Counted from the first letter of the stretch, positions 1-7,826 are shown. The stretch is DNA of 49,552 bases from Roseomonas sp. CECT 9278 (GCF_918698155.1 NZ_CAKKLX010000037.1:1-49552); one strand, 5' to 3'. Program-made: numbers and translations. Notes: a model not told the origin generated them from the letters alone.

Positions 1-67
1 TCAGGCAGAAGACGGCATACGCGTTCATGCCTAGTCTGGTGGGTTCGGGGATTTGTATAGGAGACAG
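1..67. other. Illumina Nextera i7 adapter remnant (assembly artefact)
   Basis: Bases 2-25 match the 24-base P7 primer with three mismatches. Bases 26-33 read CATGCCTA, the adapter-strand form of Nextera index N706. Bases 34-67 match the 34-base Nextera transposase/read-2 adapter with five mismatches. The three segments have exactly the expected lengths and order. This is not genomic DNA: on the minus strand it gives the interrupted gene a false C-terminus (CLLYKSPNPPD) and a false stop at 31-33. Confidence 0.96.
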
Positions 68-852
68 GCCTCGGGGCGGTCGCGGGCGGCCTGGGCGGCG
101 GCTTCGCGGGCGCGGTCGCGCTCCAGCCGGGCCAGCATGTCCGCGAGGTCGGCGGCGCGGGCCAGGGCGTCCTGGGCGCGGCGGCCGGCGTCGCGCTCGG
201 CCTGGCGGGCCTCGGCCTCGCGCGATCGGGCGGCGGCGATCTCGGCGTCCAGGGCGCGGGCGGCGGACAGCGCCTCGGTGCGTGCGCCGGCGACCAGGGC
301 GGCCTCGGTGGCGGCCTGGCGGGCGCGGCGGGAGGCCTCCTGGTCGGCTTCGCGCAGGGCTTCGACGTCGCGGCGGACCTGGCGGGCGATGCCCTGCAGC
401 ACCAAGGCGCCGCGCAGGGCTTCCTCCGGCGGCAGGGGCACGGCCAGCAGGGTTTCGACCGGCCAGAGCGACAGGCGGCGCATCGCCGGCATGAGGGGCG
501 CGAGGGCGGCGGCGCGCCGTTCGACCTCGGCGCGGGCGGTGATGGCGGCGAGGGAGGCCTCGCGCTCGCGGTCCTGGGCCGCATCGAGGGCGGCGTCGGC
601 GCGCAGCGCGCGGTCGGCCATGGCGACGCGCTGGCGGGCCAGGCCGCGTTCGAGCTCGGCCGCTTCGCGCGCCAGGCGGGCGGCCTCGGCGGCGGCGGCG
701 CGTTCGGCCTCGGCGGTGCGCCGCGCATCCTGGATGGCTTCGCGGGTGGGTTGGGCGGCGGCCGGGCTGGCGAGCAGCAACGCGGCCACGCCCAGTGCCC
801 GGTAGCGTTTCCCATGCGCCCTGCCGGTCCTGGGTTGCCGCGCGAATGCCAT
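68..852 (-). CDS. EnvC-like murein hydrolase activator, 3'-truncated by contig end
   Basis: This is the N-terminal part of an exported coiled-coil protein. The chosen ATG at 852 opens a basic stretch, a hydrophobic segment and an Ala-x-Ala cleavage site (ALGVAALLLASPAAAQ). It is followed by about 200 residues of Ala/Arg/Glu-rich heptads, as in EnvC/NlpD-type activators of septal peptidoglycan amidases. The C-terminal LytM (peptidase M23) domain expected for this family is missing because real sequence stops at 68, where adapter begins. In related alphaproteobacteria envC follows gpmI, which supports the call. Here vapBC lies between them, and the envC start is only 5 bases past the vapC stop, so it is probably read with that pair. 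The identification rests on coiled coil plus neighbourhood, without the catalytic domain. Confidence 0.72.
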
Positions 853-857
853 CGGGG

Positions 858-1262
858 TCAGCCGCCGGGCGCGACCAGCGCAAGCGTCGGGAAATAGGTG
901 CGATACCGCCGCAGGTCGCGCGTCAGCAGGGGCAGGCCGGCGACCGCGGCATGCGCGCCGATGAAGAAGTCCGGCAGGACGCCTGCGCGGCTGCCGCCGC
1001 CGGCGCGGTAGCGCTGGAACACCTTGCCGGCGAGGAACAGCGCCTCGCGCGGGATCGGCGCCGTCTCGATCTGCGCCGCCGCCAGGACAGCGTCGAGTTC
1101 CTCGATCCGTGGGAAGCCGACCGATAGCTCGGTGTAGACAACGTCGTTGATGTGCAGCGGACCGCGCACCGCGGCGGCTTCGAGGTGGCGCTGCGACCAG
1201 TCGGCCCATTCGGCGTCGTTGGTCGCCAGGTCGAGCAGCACGTTGGTGTCGACCAGCGTCAC
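858..1262 (-). CDS. vapC: VapC-family PIN-domain ribonuclease toxin
   Basis: This is a 134-residue PIN domain, normal VapC length. The acidic metal-binding residues are visible: Asp5 in LVDTNVLLD, Glu45 in VYTELS, Asp98 in LPDFFIGAHA and Asp116 in TRDLRRY. The end FPTLALVAP is typical of the family. Such toxins cleave tRNA or rRNA in the cytoplasm and are blocked by the cognate antitoxin. The start is GTG at 1262, one base after the antitoxin stop, so the two are translationally coupled. The pair separates gpmI from envC and is probably a later insertion. All catalytic residues are present, so the toxin looks intact. Confidence 0.93.
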   Translation of the reverse strand: MTLVDTNVLLDLATNDAEWADWSQRHLEAAAVRGPLHINDVVYTELSVGFPRIEELDAVLAAAQIETAPIPREALFLAGKVFQRYRAGGGSRAGVLPDFFIGAHAAVAGLPLLTRDLRRYRTYFPTLALVAPGG

Positions 1263-1263
1263 C

Positions 1264-1509
1264 TCACGCCTCGCCGCGGGTGAGCGCCATGATCTCGTCG
1301 GTGCTCATGCCCATGGCGGCACTGCCGCGCAGCCGGGCGAAGCGGCCTGGAGGCGTGGTGCCGTGGCCGCGCGCAGCGTCCTTGCGCAGGAGGACACGGC
1401 CGTCGTCGCCGACCTCGAAGGTCACGCGGCTGCCGGGGACGATGCCCAGCAAATCGCGCACGGTCTTCGGGATGGTGACCTGGCCCTTGGTGGTGACGGT
1501 CGTCGCCAT
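1264..1509 (-). CDS. vapB: VapB-type antitoxin, AbrB/MazE-like DNA-binding domain
   Basis: The product is 81 residues. Residues 1-45 form a swapped-hairpin AbrB domain (TTVTTKGQVTIPKTVRDLLG then GSRVTFEV). The rest is a short toxin-binding tail containing MGMSTDEIMALTRGE, as in antitoxins paired with PIN toxins. It should neutralise the downstream VapC and repress its own promoter. Two copies of the palindrome GGTATTACC lie 11 and 33 bases upstream of the ATG, a plausible autoregulatory operator. The gene is transcribed divergently from nothing else; gpmI lies upstream on the same strand after 130 bases. Confidence 0.92.
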   Translation of the reverse strand: MATTVTTKGQVTIPKTVRDLLGIVPGSRVTFEVGDDGRVLLRKDAARGHGTTPPGRFARLRGSAAMGMSTDEIMALTRGEA

Positions 1510-1519
1510 CGCGCGCTCC

Positions 1520-1550
1520 GGTATTACCTGATGGATCGTGTGGTATTACC
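1520..1550. promoter_or_regulatory. Candidate VapBC operator: two GGTATTACC palindromes
   Basis: The perfect 9-base palindrome GGTATTACC occurs at 1520-1528 and 1542-1550, 22 bases apart start to start (about two helical turns, same DNA face). A degenerate third half, GGGTATCC, follows at 1553-1560. The sites lie just upstream of the vapB ATG in otherwise GC-rich sequence. AbrB-type antitoxins usually bind such repeats to repress their own operon. Binding by this antitoxin is inferred. Confidence 0.6.
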
Positions 1551-1639
1551 TAGGGTATCCGCCGGCTGGTTTCCAGTGGACCATGGCGGCGCCTGCGCCG
1601 TGCGGCGCCGCCAGAGGGAGCGGCGCGGCTTGCCGCCGG

Positions 1640-3184
1640 TCAGCCACGCCCAACGCGCAGCAGCGAAGTTCCGGTCATGGCGGCCGGCTGCTTGAGGCCA
1701 AGCAGGCCGAGCAGGGTCGGCGCGATATCCGCGAGCCGCCCGTCGGCGATGGTGGTGCCGGCGGGCGCGCCGAGCAGCAGGGCCGGCACGGGATTGGTCG
1801 TGTGGGCGGTGTGCGGCCCGCCGGTGGCGGGGTCGCGCATCATCTCGGCATTGCCGTGGTCGGCAGTGACGAACAGGGCACCGCCGGCGGCGCGGATGGC
1901 ATCCGCGATGCGGCCGAGGCCGGCATCGACCGCCTCGACCGCCTTCGTTGCGGCGGCGAGGCTGCCGGTATGGCCGACCATGTCGGCATTGGCGAAGTTC
2001 AGCACGATCAGGTCGTGCGCGCCCGCGGCGATGGCCACGACGGCCTTGCCGGTCAGTTCCGGCGCGGACATCTCGGGCTGGAGGTCATAGGTCGCGACCT
2101 TGGGGGAGGGCACCATGATGCGCTCCTCGCCGGCATAGGGCGTCTCCTCGCCACCGTTCAGGAAGTAGGTGACGTGGGGGTATTTTTCCGTCTCCGCCAT
2201 GCGGAGTTGCGTGAGGCCCGCGGCAGCGACCGTGGCGCCGAGGATGTCGGCCATGGATTGCGGGGCGAACATCGTGCGCAGGAAGGGGTTCAGCGCGGCG
2301 CTGTATTCGGTGAGCCCGGCGGCGGCGGCGAAGCGCATGGCGCGGGCGCGGGCGAAGCCGTCGAAGCCGGGGTCGAGCAGGGCCGCGAGGATCTCGCGCA
2401 CGCGGTCGGCGCGGAAGTTGAAACACAGCAGGCCGTCGCCATCCGCCATGCCGGCATAGTCGCCGACGATGCTGGCGGGGATGAATTCGTCGGTCTTGCC
2501 GGCGGCGTGGGCGGCGGCGATGGCGGCCTGCGGCGTGGCGGCGTGCGCGCCGTCGCCGACCACCATGGCGTTGTAGGCCTGGGACACGCGGTCCCACCGA
2601 TTGTCGCGGTCCATCGCAAAGTAGCGGCCGCTGACCGTGGCGATGCGCACGCCTGGTAGCGGCGCGATGTCGGCTTCGAACCGGGAAAGGAAGTCGGGCG
2701 CCGCCTGGGGGGCCGTGTCGCGGCCATCGGTCCAGGCATGGATCGCGACCGGGATGCCGGCGCCGGACAGGATGCGCGCCAGCGCCACCGCATGGTCCTG
2801 GTGGGAATGCACCCCGCCGGGCGAGAGCAGCCCCATCAGGTGGCAGGTGCCCCCCGTGCGCTTCAGCGCGGCGACCAGCCCGGTCAGCGCCGGCAGCGAC
2901 GCGATCGACCCATCCGCGATGGCGGCGCCGATGCGCGGCAGGTCCTGCATCACCACGCGGCCCGCGCCGATGTTCAGGTGCCCGACCTCGGAATTGCCCA
3001 TCTGACCGTCCGGCAGGCCGACATCGGCGCCGGAGGTGCGCAGGAAGGCGTGCGGGCAGGTGGACCACAGCGCATCGAAGGCGGGCGTGCGCGCCTGGCG
3101 CACGGCGTTGTCCGCGCTGTCCTCGCGCCACCCCCAGCCGTCGAGGATGACGAGCATGACGGGGCGGGGGCGGCTGGCGGGCAT
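1640..3184 (-). CDS. gpmI: 2,3-bisphosphoglycerate-independent phosphoglycerate mutase
   Basis: Interconverts 3- and 2-phosphoglycerate in cytoplasmic glycolysis/gluconeogenesis, using two Mn ions. At 514 residues it has normal family length. The N-terminal metal site (MLVILDGWGWRE, Asp15) and the phosphoserine loop QMGNSEVGHLNIGAGR (Ser65) are present. So are the substrate-binding HAWTDGRDTAP, SGRYFAMDRDNRWDR and FNFRADRVREI, and the C-terminal metal ligands in VTADHGNAE. The start at 3184 leaves a short 9-residue leader; Met10 (3157) is the alternative. The gene is the expected upstream neighbour of envC in related genomes, but vapBC now lies between. Confidence 0.97.
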   Translation of the reverse strand: MPASRPRPVMLVILDGWGWREDSADNAVRQARTPAFDALWSTCPHAFLRTSGADVGLPDGQMGNSEVGHLNIGAGRVVMQDLPRIGAAIADGSIASLPALTGLVAALKRTGGTCHLMGLLSPGGVHSHQDHAVALARILSGAGIPVAIHAWTDGRDTAPQAAPDFLSRFEADIAPLPGVRIATVSGRYFAMDRDNRWDRVSQAYNAMVVGDGAHAATPQAAIAAAHAAGKTDEFIPASIVGDYAGMADGDGLLCFNFRADRVREILAALLDPGFDGFARARAMRFAAAAGLTEYSAALNPFLRTMFAPQSMADILGATVAAAGLTQLRMAETEKYPHVTYFLNGGEETPYAGEERIMVPSPKVATYDLQPEMSAPELTGKAVVAIAAGAHDLIVLNFANADMVGHTGSLAAATKAVEAVDAGLGRIADAIRAAGGALFVTADHGNAEMMRDPATGGPHTAHTTNPVPALLLGAPAGTTIADGRLADIAPTLLGLLGLKQPAAMTGTSLLRVGRG

Positions 3185-3236
3185 GGCGGGGTCCTGGATC
3201 CCGGGGCGGGCGTGGCCCCGGCGCGCTCCGCCCGGC

Positions 3237-4100
3237 TTAACCCCCGGCGCGCTCCGCGCGCAAGGCCGCGACCTCGGCCCGCAGGGCGCGGATTTCGTGC
3301 AGCAGCATCACCTGGTCGGCATGGGCGGCCGAGGCGGCGGCGTCCGAGGCCGCCTGGGCCGCCGTCGCATCGGCGCTGACGCGTTCCTCGCGCAGGGTCT
3401 GGATGCTCTCGACGATCACGCCGATGAACAGGTTCAGCACGACGAAGGTGGCGACGATCGAGAAGGGGATGAAGAACAGCCAGGCCAGCGGCTGCTTCTC
3501 CATCGCCTGGCGCACGATATTGCCGAAATCATCCATCGCCATGAGCTGGAACAGCGTGAACAGCGACGAACCGAGGTCGCCGAACTGCTCGGGCAGGTCG
3601 GCGCCGAACAGCTTCGCGCCCATCACCGCGAAGACGTAGAAGATCAGCAGCATCAGCAGCACGATCGATCCCATGCCGGGCAGCGCGGCCAGCATCGCCT
3701 CGACCACGTTGCGCATGGATGGCACCACCGAGACCAGGCGCATGACGCGCAGCACCCGCAGCGCGCGCAGCACGCTCAGCGGCCCGGTCGCCGGCATCCA
3801 GGCGATGCCCACCACCACCAGGTCGAAGATGCCCCAGGGGTCGCGGAAGAAGCGGCCGCGGAAGGCGTAGATGCGCAGGGCCAGCTCGGCCGTGAACGCA
3901 TAGAGCAGCGCATTGTCCACCGCGTGCAGCAGCCCGCCCCAATCCGCCATGATGGCGTCCGAGGTCTCGAGCCCCAGCGTGACCGCATTCAGCAGGATCA
4001 GCGCGATGATGCTGCGCTGGAAGGGCGCGGCCATGACGAAGCGCGCCACGCGCGCGCGCGGGCTGTTCGCCGTGTCCTCGGCGATGAGCACTTCCTGCAT
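3237..4100 (-). CDS. Bacterial voltage-gated cation channel (NaChBac/BacNav family), atypical filter
   Basis: This 287-residue single-domain six-helix channel has S1 near 29-45, S2 near 62-80, S3 near 90-105 and a charged S4 at 108-130 with arginines at every third position (Arg112, 115, 118, 121). S5 is near 144-165, the pore helix and filter near 181-194, and S6 near 206-232. The C-terminus (about 260-285) is a coiled coil that would make the tetramer. Family sodium channels carry a T-L-E-S-W filter. Here the segment FTLFQLMAMDDFGN replaces E-S-W by Asp190-Asp191-Phe. Two aspartates at these places resemble the filter engineered into NavAb to make it calcium-selective, so calcium permeation is inferred. 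The gene stands alone between gpmI and a NnrU-family gene. Confidence 0.9.
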   Translation of the reverse strand: MQEVLIAEDTANSPRARVARFVMAAPFQRSIIALILLNAVTLGLETSDAIMADWGGLLHAVDNALLYAFTAELALRIYAFRGRFFRDPWGIFDLVVVGIAWMPATGPLSVLRALRVLRVMRLVSVVPSMRNVVEAMLAALPGMGSIVLLMLLIFYVFAVMGAKLFGADLPEQFGDLGSSLFTLFQLMAMDDFGNIVRQAMEKQPLAWLFFIPFSIVATFVVLNLFIGVIVESIQTLREERVSADATAAQAASDAAASAAHADQVMLLHEIRALRAEVAALRAERAGG

Positions 4101-4175
4101 GTTGTCCCCGAATCCCCGCTGATGCCCCGTCGGCGCGGCACATAGGGCCGGGACGCGCGGCGCTCAAGCCGCGGG

Positions 4176-4853
4176 TCAGCGCAGGATCAGCGCCGGCACG
4201 CCGAAGATGTGGCGATGGGCATGCAGCAGCGCCGCCCAGGCCAGCAGCCCGGCCAGGGGCGCGACCCAGCCGATCTCGCGCGCGACCAGCCGGTTCCGCC
4301 CCGCCAGGATGGCGCCGAAGGGGATGATCGAACTGGCGGCGGCGAAGCCGGGCCAGGTGTCCGGATGGCGCCGCGCCATCTTGGCGTCGATCGAGGGCAT
4401 GCCCGCCACCGCGGTGACCAGGAAGGCGCCGAAGAAGACCAGCGCCGCGGTGTCGCCATTGCCCAGCGCGTGAACCGCCGCCCAGATCGCGAAGGCCGAC
4501 AGCATCGGGTGGCGGGTGACGCGCTGGATGCCGCGCGGCCCCTGCGCGATCAGGCCGGCGCCGCCCATCGCGGTCGGGTTGCCGATCAGCGAGCAGGCGA
4601 ACAGCACGAAGGCCGGCAGCATCAGCACGGCGAGCACCAGGCGCAGCCAGGCCGGCGCGAACCACAGCGGGGTGGTCGCCGCGCCCTGCCAGGCCACCAC
4701 CAGCAGGCCGATGGCCATCACCGACCCCACCGAGAAGGCCAACGCGAACACGCGCTCGCCCAGCCGCGCCACGGCGGCATCGCGCAGCGCCGTGCCGGAG
4801 ACGCCGACATGCACGAAGACCCACAGCAGTGCCGCGAGGATCAGCAGGATCAT
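4176..4853 (-). CDS. NnrU-family integral membrane protein
   Basis: The 225-residue protein has about six hydrophobic segments. It contains the family hallmark GPRGIQRVTRHPMLSAFAIW, similar to the isoprenylcysteine-methyltransferase-like motif, and the loop MPSIDAKMARRHPDTWPGF. NnrU proteins were first linked to nitrite/nitric oxide reduction, but the family is widespread and its biochemical role is not settled. No denitrification genes are in this window, so a role in that pathway cannot be assumed. It sits 40 bases upstream of the rlmH stop on the same strand and may belong to the rsfS-rlmH transcript. Confidence 0.87.
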   Translation of the reverse strand: MILLILAALLWVFVHVGVSGTALRDAAVARLGERVFALAFSVGSVMAIGLLVVAWQGAATTPLWFAPAWLRLVLAVLMLPAFVLFACSLIGNPTAMGGAGLIAQGPRGIQRVTRHPMLSAFAIWAAVHALGNGDTAALVFFGAFLVTAVAGMPSIDAKMARRHPDTWPGFAAASSIIPFGAILAGRNRLVAREIGWVAPLAGLLAWAALLHAHRHIFGVPALILR

Positions 4854-4893
4854 GCGCCGCAGTCTCGCCGCGCGGCACGCCCGGCGTCCAGCA

Positions 4894-5325
4894 TCATGGC
4901 CGCCAGGCGCGGTGATAAGGGTGGTTCTGCCGGATCGCCTGCGCGCGATACAGCTGTTCGGCCAGCATCCCGCGCACCAGGAAATGCGGCCAGGTCATGG
5001 GGCCGAGGGCGATTCGGTGGTCGGCCCGTGCCAGCACGGCCGGATCGAGTCCCTCCGCCCCGCCGACCAGGAAGCAGGGCGCGCGCCCGGCCTCGTCCCA
5101 GCGCGCCAGCAGCGCGGCGAAGCGGGCGCTGTCGGGCTGTTCGCCGCCGAGGTCGAGGGCAACGGCCAGCGCATCGGCGGGCAGCGCCGCCAGCAGCGCG
5201 GTGCCTTCGCGGCGGCGGATCTCGGCGGCGGAACCGCGCGCCTCCGGGATCTCGGTGACCTCGGGCGGCGGGCGCAGCCGGGCGGCGTAATGCGCATACA
5301 GCGTCGCCTCCGGCCCCGGCTTCAT
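4894..5325 (-). CDS. rlmH: 23S rRNA (pseudouridine1915-N3)-methyltransferase RlmH
   Basis: SPOUT-class methyltransferase that modifies helix 69 of 23S rRNA on assembled ribosomes. Family motifs are clear: [17 protein letters not shown], the SAM-knot segments [11 protein letters not shown] and [11 protein letters not shown], and the ending [20 protein letters not shown]. The listed start is the first ATG (Met-Lys-Pro-Gly-Pro-Glu). In homologues this motif is preceded by a first beta strand of about eight residues. That strand, R-I-L-A-V-G-R, is encoded immediately upstream (5326-5346) in the same frame, but no ATG, GTG or TTG precedes it. The true start may therefore be ATC at 5343, or the sequence may hold an error there. 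It overlaps or abuts rsfS. Confidence 0.92.
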   Translation of the reverse strand: MKPGPEATLYAHYAARLRPPPEVTEIPEARGSAAEIRRREGTALLAALPADALAVALDLGGEQPDSARFAALLARWDEAGRAPCFLVGGAEGLDPAVLARADHRIALGPMTWPHFLVRGMLAEQLYRAQAIRQNHPYHRAWRP

Positions 5326-5344
5326 GCGCCCGACGGCGAGGATC

Positions 5345-6424
5345 CTAGGCGGGCGTGACGTCGGCCGCCCCTGGGCTTTCCGGGCCCCACATGCGTTCGA
5401 GGCGATACAACTCGCGCGCTTCGGGCCGGAACAGGTGGATCACCAGGTCGCCGGCATCGATCAGCACCCAATCGGCGGAGGCCTGGATGTTGTCGCGGCG
5501 CAGCTGCAGGCCGGCTTCGGCCAGCGCCTCGTCCAGGTGGGTCGCCATGGCCTGGAGCTGGCGCTCGACCAGGCCGGTCGCGATGATCAGGCGGTCGGCA
5601 TAGTCCGCGCGGCCGGTGACATCGAGCAGGATGATGTTCTCGGCCTTGTCGTCCTCCAGCGACTTGATCGCCGCATCGACCAGCAGCGCGAGGCGGTCGG
5701 GCGGGAGCTTCTCGCGCTTCTTGGTGCGGGTGGGGCGCGGGGCGGCGGGCTTGGGCGCGGCCTTGGCGGGGGCCGCGGCCTTGGCGGTGCGGGTCGCTGC
5801 CGTGGCGCGGGGCTTCGCGGCGGGGGGCGCGGCCTCGGCAGGCTTGGCCGCGCGCGCCGGCGTGGCGGTGGCCTTGGCCTTGGGCGCGGCGGGGGTGGTG
5901 GACTTGGGCGCTGCTGTCCTGGCCTTCGGCGGCGGCACGGCCTTGGTCGTCGTCGCGGTTGCCTTGGCCTTGGGTGCGGCGGCCTTGGCCTTCGGTGCCG
6001 CTGTCTTGGCAGCCCTGGTCTTCGTCGCGGCGACCTTCGCCTTCGGCGCGGCAGTTTTCGCCGCCGGCGCGGCGGTCTTGGTTTTCGACGCGGCCGCCTT
6101 GGCCTTCGGCGCAGCGGCCTTCGCCGCCGGCGGGGCAGCCTTGGCCTTTGGCGCGGCGGCCTTCGCCGTCGGCGCCGCAGCCTTGGTCTTCGGCGGCGCG
6201 GCCCTGGTCTTCGGCGCCGCAGCCTTCGCCTTCGGCGAGGCGGCCTTGGCCTTGGGTGTCGCGAGCTTCGCCTTCGGCTCGGCCGCCTTGGCGGCAGGCG
6301 TCGTCGTCTCGGTCTTCGGCGTGCGGGCTATGGCCCCCTCCTGTCGCGCGTGCCGCCCCTGGCCTGCGCCGCACGGATGGCGGTGGCGGAGGCGGCGTGC
6401 TCTCGGGCCGGAACCAAGCACCAA
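5345..6424 (-). CDS. rsfS: Ribosomal silencing factor RsfS with long Ala/Lys/Pro-rich N-terminal tail
   Basis: The C-terminal 120 residues (about 240-359) are a complete RsfS/Iojap domain ([53 protein letters not shown]). This domain binds uL14 on the 50S subunit and blocks subunit joining in starvation. The preceding about 200 residues are low-complexity repeats of the kind K-A-A-A-P-K-A-K, strongly basic and like histone H1 tails; RsfS proteins are normally only about 110-150 residues. The listed ATG at 6424 overlaps nadD by 97 bases. A better Shine-Dalgarno (AGGAGG, 6338-6343) precedes an in-frame ATA at 6331 that touches the nadD stop, so translation may start there. Confidence 0.9.
   Translation of the reverse strand: MVLGSGPRARRLRHRHPCGAGQGRHARQEGAIARTPKTETTTPAAKAAEPKAKLATPKAKAASPKAKAAAPKTRAAPPKTKAAAPTAKAAAPKAKAAPPAAKAAAPKAKAAASKTKTAAPAAKTAAPKAKVAATKTRAAKTAAPKAKAAAPKAKATATTTKAVPPPKARTAAPKSTTPAAPKAKATATPARAAKPAEAAPPAAKPRATAATRTAKAAAPAKAAPKPAAPRPTRTKKREKLPPDRLALLVDAAIKSLEDDKAENIILLDVTGRADYADRLIIATGLVERQLQAMATHLDEALAEAGLQLRRDNIQASADWVLIDAGDLVIHLFRPEARELYRLERMWGPESPGAADVTPA
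5708..6320 (-). repeat. Low-complexity repeat encoding the H1-like tail of RsfS
   Basis: Imperfect 12-24 base units, such as GCCTTGGCCTTCGGCGCGG read on the plus strand, recur across about 600 bases. They encode degenerate [12 protein letters not shown] units rich in Ala, Lys, Pro and Thr. The reading frame stays open throughout and Lys spacing is retained, so the repeats appear to be selected as protein and are likely to vary in copy number between strains. Confidence 0.85.
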
Positions 6425-6981
6425 GGCGCGTGCGGCGCAAACCTTTCCGTGCGAATCGCGCTCCGAGCCCCATCGCCGCGCGCCTCCCCCGGCGCCCTCC
6501 GGTGCCGGCGCAGCACCTGCGCCGCCTGGCCCTTCAGCGCGGCCCGCGTGAAGCCCGGCCGCGGCAGCACCGCCAGCGCCGTGCGCCGCGCAATCCCGCG
6601 CCAGCCCTTCCAGCGCGGCAACTGCACCAGGTTGTCGGCACCCATCACGAAGGTGAAGTCCGCGCGTGGGAAGCGCCGGCGCAGCAGCCGCAACGTATCG
6701 GCGGTGAAGCGCGTGCCCAGCGCGCGTTCGATATCCGTCGCGATCACGCGGCGCCCATCGGCGATGCGCCGGGCCGATCGCAGCCGCTCCGCCAGCGGCG
6801 CCATGCCCGCGCGCGGCTTCAACGGATTGCCCGGCGAGACCAGCAGCCAGACCTCGTCCAGCCGCAGCGCGCGACGCGCATGGTCCGCCACATGCCGGTG
6901 CCCCGCATGCGCCGGGTTGAAGGAACCGCCCAGCAGCCCGATGCGCCGCCGCCGCCGATCGCCGAAGCGGCCGGGCGTCAC
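6328..6981 (-). CDS. nadD: Nicotinate-nucleotide adenylyltransferase
   Basis: Transfers AMP from ATP to nicotinate mononucleotide in NAD synthesis. At 217 residues it has normal length. The nucleotidyltransferase motif IGLLGGSFNPAHAGHRH is at about 14-30, with LLVSPGNPLKP and FVMGADNLVQLPRWKGW in the body. The C-terminal ISSTxIR-type motif appears as SATAIR. The start overlaps the stop of the upstream exported hydratase-like gene by four bases (ATGA). The C-terminus (from about residue 150) is more Arg-rich than usual, consistent with high GC rather than decay. It lies in the conserved proA-nadD-rsfS-rlmH order. Confidence 0.95.
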   Translation of the reverse strand: MTPGRFGDRRRRRIGLLGGSFNPAHAGHRHVADHARRALRLDEVWLLVSPGNPLKPRAGMAPLAERLRSARRIADGRRVIATDIERALGTRFTADTLRLLRRRFPRADFTFVMGADNLVQLPRWKGWRGIARRTALAVLPRPGFTRAALKGQAAQVLRRHRRAPGEARGDGARSAIRTERFAPHAPWCLVPAREHAASATAIRAAQARGGTRDRRGP

Positions 6982-7826
6982 CGGGTGCGGACGCTCACGC
7001 TGACCGGTGCCGCCGCCAGCCCTTCGTAGCGCACGGTATAGGTGCGCCCGGCCTCCAGCGGCAGCGTCGGCGAATAGCCCGCGACCGAGATCACCTGCCC
7101 GGCCTCCAGCCGCATGCCATCCGACGCGAGGTCCCGCACCAGGAAGGCGATGACATTCAACGGATGGCCGAGTGCGGCGGTGCCGGTCGCGCGCGCACGC
7201 TCCTGGCCGCGATCATCGACCATCGTCACCACCATGCTGCCGAGCCGGTCGGCGAAGGCTTGCGTGGCCTCGACCGGGATCGGCGTGCCCATGACGCCGA
7301 GCCGCGCGCCGACATTGATGGCGAGCAGCTGCGGCCCGGTGAAGCCGCCGGTCAGCACCAGGTCGGGCAATTCGATATAGGGAATGACGGCATCGAGGTG
7401 GCGCAGGATCGCGACATGGTCGCGCCCGGCATCATTGATGCCGGCATCGCGCACGCGCAGCAGCAGGTCGCTCTCGATCACCGGCACGGCGCCGAAGCGG
7501 GCCGGCACCTCGGCACCGTCGCGCAGGCTGATGCTGGATTGCATCAGCATGCCGCGCAGCGGCTGGTTCACGCCGAAGCGCTGCTGGACCGGCGCGCTGG
7601 TCAGCCCGACCTTCCAGCCGACGATGCTGCCCCAATGCGGCACCAGCGCCGCGACCAGGCGCTCCTGCGCGCAATGCCCGGCCTCCAGCGTGGGCAGGCC
7701 GGCGATGGGCGGTGTCGGTCGGTTGGCGATCAGGTTGTCCGCCACGCCATCCATGATGTCCTGGGACGGGCACGCCTGCGCGGCGACGGGCAGGGCCAGC
7801 AGGGCAGCGAGCAGCAGGCGGCGCAT
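6978..7826 (-). CDS. Exported 2-keto-4-pentenoate hydratase/FAH-fold protein
   Basis: The 282-residue protein has a clear Sec signal peptide (MRRLLLAALLALPVAAQA, then Cys-Pro). The mature part resembles MhpD-type hydratases: VGWKVGLTSAPVQQRFGVNQP carries the conserved lysine, PVIESDLLLRV holds the acidic metal-ligand pair (E-x-D instead of the usual E-x-E), VIPYIELPD supplies the third acidic position, and TAALGHPLNVIAFLVR is the family helix. Cytosolic members add water to 2-hydroxypentadienoate in aromatic degradation. This one would work in the periplasm and its substrate is unknown. A divergent paralog lies 63 bases upstream. A lipoprotein anchor is unlikely because the segment before Cys lacks a lipobox. 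Confidence 0.85.
   Translation of the reverse strand: MRRLLLAALLALPVAAQACPSQDIMDGVADNLIANRPTPPIAGLPTLEAGHCAQERLVAALVPHWGSIVGWKVGLTSAPVQQRFGVNQPLRGMLMQSSISLRDGAEVPARFGAVPVIESDLLLRVRDAGINDAGRDHVAILRHLDAVIPYIELPDLVLTGGFTGPQLLAINVGARLGVMGTPIPVEATQAFADRLGSMVVTMVDDRGQERARATGTAALGHPLNVIAFLVRDLASDGMRLEAGQVISVAGYSPTLPLEAGRTYTVRYEGLAAAPVSVSVRTR

Noticed and set aside
31..67. C-terminal extension CLLYKSPNPPD and stop of the first minus-strand gene
   Set aside because: It is the translation of the adapter (a known artefact similar to CLLYTSPSPRD), not genomic coding sequence.
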